Below are positions 16,100 through 23,879 of a DNA stretch of 64,000 nucleotides, piece after piece (position 1 is the first letter of the stretch; the number at the start of each line of letters is the position of its first letter). Origin of the DNA: Kribbella jiaozuonensis (GTDB lineage: Bacteria > Actinomycetota > Actinomycetes > Propionibacteriales > Kribbellaceae). The stretch lies in contig NZ_SZPZ01000001.1 in assembly GCF_005233875.1 (NCBI RefSeq), positions 310,001 to 374,000 of the forward strand, written 5' to 3'. The notes under the pieces were generated by a model that searched no databases, was not told where the DNA came from, and saw only the letters and a program-made list of their open reading frames with translations. The position numbers and the translations under genes were made by a program.

Positions 16100-16972
16100 A
16101 TGGAGCTACGGCAACTGCGGTACTTCGTCACCGTCGCCGAGGAGCTGCACTTCGGCCGGGCCGCCGATCGGCTCAACATCGTCCAGCCCGCGGTCAGCCA
16201 ACAGGTCGCCCGGCTCGAACGCGAGCTCGGTCTGCAACTCCTTGACCGATCGTCCCGGCACGTACGGCTGACCGGCGACGGCGAGCGGATGCTGCGCGAG
16301 GCTCGCGCGGTGTTGTCTGCCGCGGATCGAGCCGCTGAGGTCGCGGCGGAGCTCGCGTCGGGGCGTTCCGGCGTACTGCGGATCGGCACGGCGGCTGGGT
16401 TGCGGGATCGGTTGGAGCGCGGTCTGACAGCGCTTCGAACCCAGACGCCGGATCTCGAGATCCAACTCAGCGCCGGGTCGACGGCTGGGTATCTGACTGC
16501 TCTGCGTTCGGGAGAGCTGGATATCGCATTCGTTCGCGGTGAGGTGGCGGCCGCGGATCTGCAGGTCATCGAGCTCTGGCGGGATCCGCTGTCTGTTCTG
16601 GTTCCGACGGCCTTCCGGTCGGATGACGGCGTCAAGCTGATCGACCTCGCGGGACTCCCGCTGCGGCTGCCTGCCGACGACACCTGGCTGCGCGACCACC
16701 TGGTGGCGGCGTGCCGCGGCGCTGGCTTCGAGCCGTTGATCGGTCGGCCGATCGAGGACTTCGAGTCGGCGGTCGTCGAGATGTCGACGGGTTCGCCGGC
16801 GTGGACCGTGGTTTATGGGACGGCGTGCGAGGCCGCCGAGGGTGCGCTGTGGATGGGCCTGCTCAATCCGCCCGAGACGGCACCGGGCAACTTGGTGATG
16901 GGCCCGGGGCAGTCGGAGTGTGCTCGCGTCCTGCTCGACGCGTTCGGCGATGAGCCCCCCGGCGGGCCCTGA
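16100..16972 (+). CDS. LysR-family transcriptional regulator
   Basis: 290 residues from ATG 16100 with a GGGGGTG site. It has an N-terminal LysR helix-turn-helix (MELRQLRYFVTVAEELHFGR, AADRLNIVQPAVSQQVARLE) and a periplasmic-binding-like effector domain from about residue 88. By position it should control the divergent LLM oxidoreductase and serine hydrolase genes, with an unknown small-molecule inducer. Its C-terminal end (GDEPPGGP) is a short unstructured tail. Confidence 0.9.
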   Translation: MELRQLRYFVTVAEELHFGRAADRLNIVQPAVSQQVARLERELGLQLLDRSSRHVRLTGDGERMLREARAVLSAADRAAEVAAELASGRSGVLRIGTAAGLRDRLERGLTALRTQTPDLEIQLSAGSTAGYLTALRSGELDIAFVRGEVAAADLQVIELWRDPLSVLVPTAFRSDDGVKLIDLAGLPLRLPADDTWLRDHLVAACRGAGFEPLIGRPIEDFESAVVEMSTGSPAWTVVYGTACEAAEGALWMGLLNPPETAPGNLVMGPGQSECARVLLDAFGDEPPGGP

Positions 16973-17071
16973 CAGCTCCGCCGAGGGGTGTTGATTACTC
17001 AACAAGCACGGGATCGTACGTCGGAAAGCGAGTTCCGAGGAGGGCTCGTCTCATAAATAGGCACGAGCTTT

Positions 17072-17108
17072 CGGTGAACGGTTGCTGGCTCCCGGTGAGC
17101 GGTTGCTG
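17072..17108. promoter_or_regulatory. Pair of 16-bp direct repeats upstream of the MFS gene
   Basis: CGGTGAACGGTTGCTG (17072-17087) and CGGTGAGCGGTTGCTG (17093-17108) differ at one base and start 21 bp apart, two helical turns. This is a typical layout for co-operative binding of a regulator. Confidence 0.45.
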
Positions 17109-17125
17109 ACGCTGCGGGGATATTG

Positions 17126-17142
17126 TTGGTAGTTGCAACCAA
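17126..17142. promoter_or_regulatory. Inverted repeat in the MFS promoter region
   Basis: TTGGT (17126-17130) and ACCAA (17138-17142) flank AGTTGCA, and the centre contains the palindrome GTTGCAAC. TTGCAA-centred sites of this size are common for MarR-type repressors of efflux pumps. It lies 100 bp before the chosen start codon. Confidence 0.45.
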
Positions 17143-17241
17143 AATATCGGGCTGTGTGAGGACAGATTCAGCCGTTTCCGCCCCGGGACAGTGCATGGCA
17201 CTGCCCCGGTCGTCGCGATCCCGCCGTACGAACGGAAACTG

Positions 17242-19989
17242 ATGTCTGCCACCACTCAGACCTCGCCGGTCACACCCCAGACCGGCACACCGAACCGCTA
17301 TCGCTCTCGGTACGCCGAGGGCGAGCCGGACACCACACCGGCCGCACCACCGCCGCCTACTCCACCGGCTCCTGCCGCGGAGCTCTCGCATCGGGAGATC
17401 CTGGAGATCCTCGCCGGGCTGCTCGCGGCGCTCTTCACCGCGGTGCTGAGCTCGACGATCGTCAGCAACGCGCTGCCGACGATCATCGCGGACCTCGAGG
17501 GCTCGCAGACGCAGTACACCTGGGTCGTCACCGCCAGCCTGCTCGCGATGACCGTGTCGACGCCGGTGTGGGGCAAGCTGTCCGACCTGATGAGCAAGAA
17601 GCTGCTCGTGCAGCTCGCGATCGTCATGTTCGTCACCGGTTCGGTGCTGGCCGGCGCCTCGCAGAACGTGCCGTTCCTGATCGGCGCGCGGGTGCTGCAG
17701 GGGCTCGCGATGGGCGGGCTGATGGCGCTCGCGCAGGCGATCATCGGCGCGGCGATCCCGCCTCGGAACCGCGGCCGGTACTCCGGGTACATGGGCGCCG
17801 TGATGGCGCTGGCGACCGTGTCCGGGCCGCTCGTCGGCGGCGTGATCGTGGACACCTCGTGGCTGGGATGGCGGTGGTGCTTCTACGTGTGTGTGCCGCT
17901 CGCCGTGCTGTCGCTGATCGTTCTGCAGCGGTTCCTGCACCTGCCGGTGGTGAAGCGCAAGGTCAAGATGGACTACCTCGGCGCGCTGCTGATCGCGGGG
18001 GCCGCCAGCCTGCCGCTGATCTGGGTGTCGTTCGCGGGCTCGCATTTCGCCTGGTGGTCGTGGCAGACCGGCGCATATCTCGGTGGTACGGCGGTGCTCG
18101 CGCTGCTGGCCGTCGTCGTCGAGGTGCATGCGCGGGAGCCACTCGTACCGGTTCGCGTTGTGCGGGAGCGGACGACGGCGTTGGCGATCCTCGCGAGCCT
18201 CTCGGTGGGGATCGCGATGTTCGGCAGCGCGGTGTTCCTCGGGCAGTACTTCCAGGTGGCGCGCGGGTACAGCGCGACCGAGGCGGGGTTGCTGACGATC
18301 CCGATGATGTTCGGGTCGTTCGTCGGGTCGGTCGGGTCCGGGCAGCTGATCACGCGGTTCGGGAAGTGGAAGCGGTACCTGGTGCTCGGCGGGATCTTCC
18401 TGACCGCGGGGCTCGGCGTACTCGGGACGATCGACCACACGTCGCCGTACTGGTACATCGGGCTCGGGATGCTCTCGATGGGCATCGGCATGGGCATGAT
18501 GATGCAGAACCTGGTGCTCGCCGTACAGAACACCGTGGATGTCAGCGAGGTCGGGGCGGCGAGCGCGTCGGTCACGTTCTTCCGCAGCCTCGGCGGCGCG
18601 GTCGGGGTGTCGGTGCTCGGCGCGGTGCTGGCGACGCGGGTGACAGACTCGATCGCGGAGCACATCAAGGCACTCGGTCCGGCCGCGGCCGCCGCGGCGC
18701 AGGGCGGGTCGGGGAGTGTGCTGGACGTGAACTCGCTGCCGGCACCGGTCGCGGAGATCGTCCGCCAGGCGTACGGCGACGCAACCGGACGGATCTTCGT
18801 GATCGCCGCCGGCGCTGCCGTCGTGAGCCTGCTGGCGGTCCTGTTCATCCGCGAGGTCCCGCTCCGCCGGACCGTCGCGATGAGCGCCGAGGGCGCTGCG
18901 GGGGCCGACGGCGCGGTGGGCGCGGACGGCGCGGCGGGTTCCGCGGGTGCTGCGGGTGCTGCGGGTGCTGCGGGTGCTGCGGGTGCTGCGGGTGCTGCGG
19001 CGGGTGCGATGGGCGCGGGGGGTACTGCGGGGGCCGACGCTGCTGCCGGGGCGCCCGGTGCAGCGGGCTTCGCAGGGGCCGGCTCGTCGGGGCAGTCGGC
19101 GGTTGCCGAGGATGATCCGGCTGAGCGGGCGGCGGTTGTGGCGCTCGACGTGATCACGTCGGCCGAGCGCACGGCTCGCGAGCGTGAGCGCGAGGCCAAC
19201 GAGCGCGTGCAGGCTGCCGCGACCGTGATCCGGCAGATGCGTACTGACGTCAAGGATCTGTTCAGCCGCGTAGACCAGCAGATCGCCGACCTCGAGGACA
19301 CACTCCCCGACGCCGCCATCCCACAACCAGCCGCCGCAATCCTCGACTCCCAGCGGCCGCAGGGCGAGCTGGTCGACGAGCTCCGCCGGTACGAACTGAG
19401 CGTCCTCAGCGCCAGCCAACGCACCGCCGACCACCTCCGCGCCACCGCCCGCGCCGAAGCCGACCAACTCCTCGCCGAAGCCAAGTCCGAGGAAGAAGAA
19501 ATCCGAGCCCGCATAGCCGAACTCCAGTCAGTCGAAGAACGCCTCCTAGGCACCGTCCGAGACACCCTCTCCACCACCCCACCCCCACCCACCCCAAGCA
19601 CGTCCTACCCACCGGCCGCCCACCGCGAGCCGGCAGATCACCCCGAGCCGGCAGCCCAGCCCGAGCTGGCAGTCCAGCCCGCGCCTGCAGCCCACCCCGC
19701 GCCTGCTCCCGCATCCGCGGCTGGGTCGGCAAGCACGTCCGCGGGAGTGGCGAGCGGGACAAATCCCCACCCCGGGGTGGCGAGTGAGACGAACGCCCAT
19801 CCCGATGCGGGGAGTGGAACGAGCGGCCAGTCCGGGGCGCGGAGTGGGACGAACGGCCAGCCTGGGGCGGGGAGCCGGGCGACCGCTCCGCCGCCGTTCC
19901 CGTCGGACGGGTCGCCGTACATCCCTCACGCCACTGGCAACGGCTACCCCGACGCCACCGCCAGCCCGGAGCGGCAGCCGTTCGGGTAG
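17242..19989 (+). CDS. DHA2-family MFS transporter with long repeat and coiled-coil cytoplasmic tail
   Basis: 915 residues from ATG 17242, about 350 more than the family norm. Residues 50-560 form a 14-segment EmrB/QacA transporter (LSSTIVSNALPTIIADL, VWGKLSDLMSKK, a GGLMALAQAIIG motif). The tail has four parts. Residues 560-625 are Gly/Ala-rich with Gly-Ala-Ala triplets, including six exact copies of a 9-bp unit. Residues 630-770 form a highly charged coiled coil (ERTAREREREANERVQ, ADQLLAEAKSEEEEIRARI) like DivIVA-type scaffolds. A Pro-rich linker follows, then about five diverged 10-residue repeats near 834-885. The tail would sit in the cytoplasm and could oligomerise or anchor the pump. 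Confidence 0.85.
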   Translation: MSATTQTSPVTPQTGTPNRYRSRYAEGEPDTTPAAPPPPTPPAPAAELSHREILEILAGLLAALFTAVLSSTIVSNALPTIIADLEGSQTQYTWVVTASLLAMTVSTPVWGKLSDLMSKKLLVQLAIVMFVTGSVLAGASQNVPFLIGARVLQGLAMGGLMALAQAIIGAAIPPRNRGRYSGYMGAVMALATVSGPLVGGVIVDTSWLGWRWCFYVCVPLAVLSLIVLQRFLHLPVVKRKVKMDYLGALLIAGAASLPLIWVSFAGSHFAWWSWQTGAYLGGTAVLALLAVVVEVHAREPLVPVRVVRERTTALAILASLSVGIAMFGSAVFLGQYFQVARGYSATEAGLLTIPMMFGSFVGSVGSGQLITRFGKWKRYLVLGGIFLTAGLGVLGTIDHTSPYWYIGLGMLSMGIGMGMMMQNLVLAVQNTVDVSEVGAASASVTFFRSLGGAVGVSVLGAVLATRVTDSIAEHIKALGPAAAAAAQGGSGSVLDVNSLPAPVAEIVRQAYGDATGRIFVIAAGAAVVSLLAVLFIREVPLRRTVAMSAEGAAGADGAVGADGAAGSAGAAGAAGAAGAAGAAGAAAGAMGAGGTAGADAAAGAPGAAGFAGAGSSGQSAVAEDDPAERAAVVALDVITSAERTAREREREANERVQAAATVIRQMRTDVKDLFSRVDQQIADLEDTLPDAAIPQPAAAILDSQRPQGELVDELRRYELSVLSASQRTADHLRATARAEADQLLAEAKSEEEEIRARIAELQSVEERLLGTVRDTLSTTPPPPTPSTSYPPAAHREPADHPEPAAQPELAVQPAPAAHPAPAPASAAGSASTSAGVASGTNPHPGVASETNAHPDAGSGTSGQSGARSGTNGQPGAGSRATAPPPFPSDGSPYIPHATGNGYPDATASPERQPFG
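18943..18996 (+). repeat. Six perfect copies of a 9-bp unit (GCGGGTGCT) inside the MFS gene
   Basis: The unit is in frame and encodes Ala-Gly-Ala six times (residues 568-585 of the product). Adjacent sequence holds degenerate copies. Copy number can change without a frameshift. Confidence 0.9.
19741..19890 (+). repeat. Diverged 30-bp repeats in the MFS gene tail
   Basis: About five in-frame units encode variants of GVASGTNPHP (GVASETNAHP, DAGSGTSGQS, GARSGTNGQP). They form the end of the unstructured C-terminus. Confidence 0.7.
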
Positions 19990-20101
19990 GTCTGCTCTTG
20001 CCGGAGGGCCGCGCGCCGGATGGTCCGCCAGCTAAATGCGGTGGGTGGGTTGTCGGGGGTGGGTGGCATGCTTCGGGTAGGGACGGTGGTGAGGGAGTGG
20101 T

Positions 20102-21400
20102 GTGGGGTTGTGGGACGTAGAGCAGGTGCTGGGGCTGGCGCCTGATGCTGCGTCCGCGAAGGCTGCGCAGGCGCAGGCTCGCGCAGCCAAGTGGTCGGAG
20201 ACCGGGTCTTCCGAGCGGGCCGTCTGGGGGTTGTGCCAGGGCAGCGGCAAGCAGCCGTACCAGACCGCAGTCGACCTGAGCGGTCCGGCGTACAAATGCT
20301 CCTGCCCCAGCCGCAAGTTCCCCTGCAAGCACGCGCTCGGCCTGATGCTGCTGTCGGCCACCGGTGAGGTGCGGCCGGCTGACGAGGTCGACTGGGTGAA
20401 GACCTGGGTGGACCAACGCGCCGCCCGCGCCGACCAGCCCGAGCGGAAGCCGGGCGAGGTAGCCGATCCGATAGCCGCTCAACAACGTGCCTCGCGTCGT
20501 GCCGATCGGGTCTCGAGCGGCATGGCTGAACTGAAAGGCTGGCTGGACGACCAGGTCCGCCTCGGCCTGGGAGGTTTCGACCAGCGTGCGTACACAGAGC
20601 TCAGCCGCCTAGCCGCACGCATGGTCGACGCCCAGGCGCCAGGAGTCGCAGGAGCAGTACGCCGTGCAGCGGGCGTCGTCGGCCGCGGTCACGGATGGCC
20701 GGGCGAACTGCTCGAAGAGCTGTCCCTCGTCCACCTGATCGTCTCCGCCCACGACCGCCTCGCCGACCTCCCGCCGTCGCTCGCCGACACCGTGCAGACC
20801 CGGATCGGCTGGTCGACCGAGACCGCCCGCGTCCTGGCCGACGGCGAGAAGGTCCAGGACGACTGGCTGGTACTCGGTCGCGTGATCGAGCCCGACGACC
20901 GCCTCACCGTCCGCCGCGTCTGGTTGCGCGGGGCAACAACCGGCCGCCTCGGCCTCATCCTCACGTTCGCCGCCGCCGGCCGCCCGCTGGACCCTCTCCC
21001 CGCCCGCCCCGGTGAGTACGTCCCCGGCACGCTCTCCTTCTATCCGGGTGCCCTCCCGATGCGCGCCCTCCTCACGCAGACCGATCCCCGCATGCCCGCA
21101 CCGCGCCCGGCCGGTTTCACAGCCCGTCAAGCGCTCGCGTCGTACGTCGAATCCCTCGCCGCCGACCCGTGGAACGAACGGTGGCCGCTGGTGCTCCAGG
21201 ATGTACGACCGGCCAGTCACGGTGACGGATGGGCGTTGGTGGATGCGGACGGCGACGCGCTCGAGCTGCTGCCGGGATGGGATGCCTGGAAGCTCCTCGC
21301 GGTATCGGCCGGCGACCCGATCACGGTCGCCGGCGAGTGGAACCGCGCCGGCCTCCGCCCGATGACCTGCTGGCACAACGATCGGCCGGTGATCCTGTGA
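20102..21400 (+). CDS. SWIM zinc-finger protein (first gene of yeh-like operon)
   Basis: 432 residues from GTG 20102. A SWIM zinc finger lies at Cys66-x-Cys68-x6-Cys75-x-His77 (KCSCPSRKFPCKHALG). The rest is a large helical and beta-rich region of unknown fold with no nuclease or kinase motifs that I recognise. SWIM fingers bind DNA or proteins. It opens an operon of five genes joined by four-base overlaps; the equivalent protein in E. coli is YehQ. The gene ends GTGA, shared with the next start. Confidence 0.88.
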   Translation: MGLWDVEQVLGLAPDAASAKAAQAQARAAKWSETGSSERAVWGLCQGSGKQPYQTAVDLSGPAYKCSCPSRKFPCKHALGLMLLSATGEVRPADEVDWVKTWVDQRAARADQPERKPGEVADPIAAQQRASRRADRVSSGMAELKGWLDDQVRLGLGGFDQRAYTELSRLAARMVDAQAPGVAGAVRRAAGVVGRGHGWPGELLEELSLVHLIVSAHDRLADLPPSLADTVQTRIGWSTETARVLADGEKVQDDWLVLGRVIEPDDRLTVRRVWLRGATTGRLGLILTFAAAGRPLDPLPARPGEYVPGTLSFYPGALPMRALLTQTDPRMPAPRPAGFTARQALASYVESLAADPWNERWPLVLQDVRPASHGDGWALVDADGDALELLPGWDAWKLLAVSAGDPITVAGEWNRAGLRPMTCWHNDRPVIL

Positions 21401-22800
21401 AGGGTTGGGACGGTCTCGTCAGCTCCGCGCTCCTCGGCACGGATCGTCGGCCCGCACACTTCGAAGAGCTCCCCGAGCACATCCATGAGCGCCTCGGCGG
21501 CGGCGGCCTCCTCGACGCCGCCGCGCTCGCGACCGTCTACAAGCGCGCCGGCCGCAAGCCCCTCCGCGAACTCGAACCGATCGCTGCCGCACCCGGCGAA
21601 GATCGGCCGTTGCCGCGCCCGGTCGCGATCCGCCGGCTGGCTGCCATGCTGGGCGGATTCCAGACCTCGGCGCTCGGCGAATGGTTGCGCACCGCCGACG
21701 CACACGGTTGGGGCGTCCCACCCGAGCACCTCCCGGCGCTCGCCGACTACGCGCGCCACCGTGCGGAGTACCGTCCACTCGTGATCGCAGCCGCCGGCCG
21801 ACGCGCTCGTTGGCTGGCCGATCTCAACCCCGAGTGGCGTTACCTCCACGCCGCCGTTGCCGAGAGCAACGATCCCGAGCTGTGGACGCACGGCAACGCG
21901 ATCCAGCGCCGGACCTGGCTCCGCACCCTCCGCAGCCAGGACCCTGACGCGGCCCGTGAGGCGCTCGCGGAGGTCTGGCCGACCGAGTCCGCCGCCACCC
22001 GAGCCGACTTCCTCGGCCTCCTCGCGGACAGTTTGTCCTTGCAGGACGAGGATTTCCTGGAGGCGGCCCTCGACGACCGTTCCCGTGAGGTACGCCGGGG
22101 CGCCGCGCGCCTGCTCGCCCGCATACCGGGATCGCAGTACGGCGAACGCATGATCGAACGCCTCCACTCGCATCTCGTCGAGAGCCAGGGCGTGCTCGCG
22201 GTCGACCTGCCGAAGCGGCTCTCGCAGTCGATGGAACGCGACGGCATCGACTCGCAGAACCCGGAAGGTATCGGCAAGCGAGCCTGGTGGTTCCTGCAGA
22301 TCGTTGCCAACACGCCGTTGTCGGCCATGGACCTCGCCTGGTTGCAGACACCGGTCGAAGGCTGCGCACCCGACATCCTCCAAGCCGCATGGACCGAGGC
22401 CGCCATCCGCGAAGGTTCCGCCGAGTGGGCCCGAGCCCTCCTCCGGTCAGAAGCCTCGACCGGAGACCGCAGTCCCGCAGAGCTGCTGCGATTGCTGCCG
22501 GCCGACGAATGGGCCCGCGCAGTCGACGTACTCCGGAAGACCGTCGACGTCACCGAACTCGTCGGCGGCCTGCCCGTCCCGTGGCCGGACTCGCTCGCGA
22601 ACATGATCCTGGACCAGCTCGCCAAGGTCGGCTCCAACCGCGCCTGGGCCCGGCTCGCGAGCACCGCGGCCCGCGCCGTACCGCCCGACGTACTCAATCA
22701 TCCGATCACCCGCGAAGCCACCGGCGAGGAAGACACCTGGCGTCGCCGCCTGGTGGAGACCTTGACCTTCCGCCGTGAAATGTACGAGGAGCTCTCATGA
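21397..22800 (+). CDS. DUF5691 family protein
   Basis: 467 residues from GTG 21397, overlapping the SWIM gene's stop. It starts VKGWDGLVSSALLGTDRR and is almost wholly helical, with repeated short helices (DDRSREVRRGAARLLARIPG) like HEAT repeats, fitting a scaffold. The family (DUF5691) is known mainly from its position next to SWIM and MoxR genes; no activity is established. It ends ATGA with the MoxR gene, so translation is coupled. Confidence 0.85.
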   Translation: MKGWDGLVSSALLGTDRRPAHFEELPEHIHERLGGGGLLDAAALATVYKRAGRKPLRELEPIAAAPGEDRPLPRPVAIRRLAAMLGGFQTSALGEWLRTADAHGWGVPPEHLPALADYARHRAEYRPLVIAAAGRRARWLADLNPEWRYLHAAVAESNDPELWTHGNAIQRRTWLRTLRSQDPDAAREALAEVWPTESAATRADFLGLLADSLSLQDEDFLEAALDDRSREVRRGAARLLARIPGSQYGERMIERLHSHLVESQGVLAVDLPKRLSQSMERDGIDSQNPEGIGKRAWWFLQIVANTPLSAMDLAWLQTPVEGCAPDILQAAWTEAAIREGSAEWARALLRSEASTGDRSPAELLRLLPADEWARAVDVLRKTVDVTELVGGLPVPWPDSLANMILDQLAKVGSNRAWARLASTAARAVPPDVLNHPITREATGEEDTWRRRLVETLTFRREMYEELS

Positions 22801-23879
22801 CAACTGAAGTCCTTCGCCCCCACGCGGAAGTCGAGTACGCCGACGAGCTGCAAGCGCTCAGAGACACCGACGACAAACCGCGTCCGCCCGCCTGGCAGAT
22901 GTCGCCGGCGGCGGTCGTCACGTATCTGCTCGGCGGCAAGGCGGGCGACACCGAGATCTCACCCAAGTATGTCGGCCCGCGCCGCCTGGTCGAGGTCGCA
23001 GTCGCCACCCTGGCGACGGATCGCGCCCTCCTGCTGCTCGGCGTACCGGGAACGGCGAAGACCTGGGTGAGCGAGCATCTCGCCGCCGCGATCAGCGGGG
23101 ACTCGACACTGCTCGTGCAAGGTACGGCGGGAACCGCGGAGGAAGCGATCCGTTACGGGTGGAACTACGCCCAGTTGATTGCCCAGGGCCCCAGTGAGGC
23201 CGCGCTCGTGCCGAGTCCGGTGCAGCGCGCGATGGCCGAGGCGAAGATCGCCCGGATCGAAGAGCTCACCCGTATGCCTTCCGACGTACAGGATGCGCTG
23301 ATCACGATCCTGTCCGAGAAGTCGCTGCCGATCGCCGAGCTGGCCACGGAAGTCCAGGCCCGCAAGGGATTCAACGTCATTGCCACCGCCAACGATCGCG
23401 ACAAGGGCGTTAACGAGCTCTCGTCCGCGCTGCGCCGGCGGTTCAACACCGTCGTCCTCCCGCTGCCCGAATCCGCGGACGACGAGGTCGAGATCGTCTC
23501 GCGCCGGGTCGCGCAGCTCGGTTCGGCCCTGGAGCTCCCGCAGCCGGACGACGCGCTCGACGAGATCCGCCGCGTGGTGACGATCTTCCGTGAGCTGCGC
23601 TCCGGCCGGACCGAGGACGGCCGTACGGCGGTCAAGTCCCCGTCCGCAACTCTGTCGACCGCGGAGGCGATCAGTGTGGTGACCGGCGGTCTCGCCCTCG
23701 CGGCCCACTTCGGCGACGGCGTACTACGGCCGACAGATGTTGCCGGCGGCATCCTCGGCGCGGTCGTCAAGGACCCCGCCGCGGATCGGGTCGTGTGGTC
23801 GGAGTACCTCGAGACAGTGGTGCGCGAGCGAGACGACTGGGCGCCGTTCTACCGGGCCTGCCGAGAGATTTCCGGATGA
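22797..23879 (+). CDS. MoxR-family AAA+ ATPase
   Basis: 360 residues. Walker A is GVPGTAKT (82-89). The Walker B position reads ARIEELTR, with Glu-Glu in place of the common Asp-Glu. Sensor 1 is NVIATANDRDKG and the arginine-finger region is LSSALRRRFNTV. MoxR ATPases work as chaperone-like machines with a VWA partner, here encoded two genes downstream. It corresponds to E. coli YehL. Start and stop overlap the neighbours by 4 bp each. Confidence 0.92.
   Translation: MTTEVLRPHAEVEYADELQALRDTDDKPRPPAWQMSPAAVVTYLLGGKAGDTEISPKYVGPRRLVEVAVATLATDRALLLLGVPGTAKTWVSEHLAAAISGDSTLLVQGTAGTAEEAIRYGWNYAQLIAQGPSEAALVPSPVQRAMAEAKIARIEELTRMPSDVQDALITILSEKSLPIAELATEVQARKGFNVIATANDRDKGVNELSSALRRRFNTVVLPLPESADDEVEIVSRRVAQLGSALELPQPDDALDEIRRVVTIFRELRSGRTEDGRTAVKSPSATLSTAEAISVVTGGLALAAHFGDGVLRPTDVAGGILGAVVKDPAADRVVWSEYLETVVRERDDWAPFYRACREISG

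Noticed and set aside
16999..19467. An 822-codon leftward open frame
   Set aside because: Antisense to the MFS gene; repeats in it only mirror the GCGGGTGCT units; extremely Arg/His-rich.
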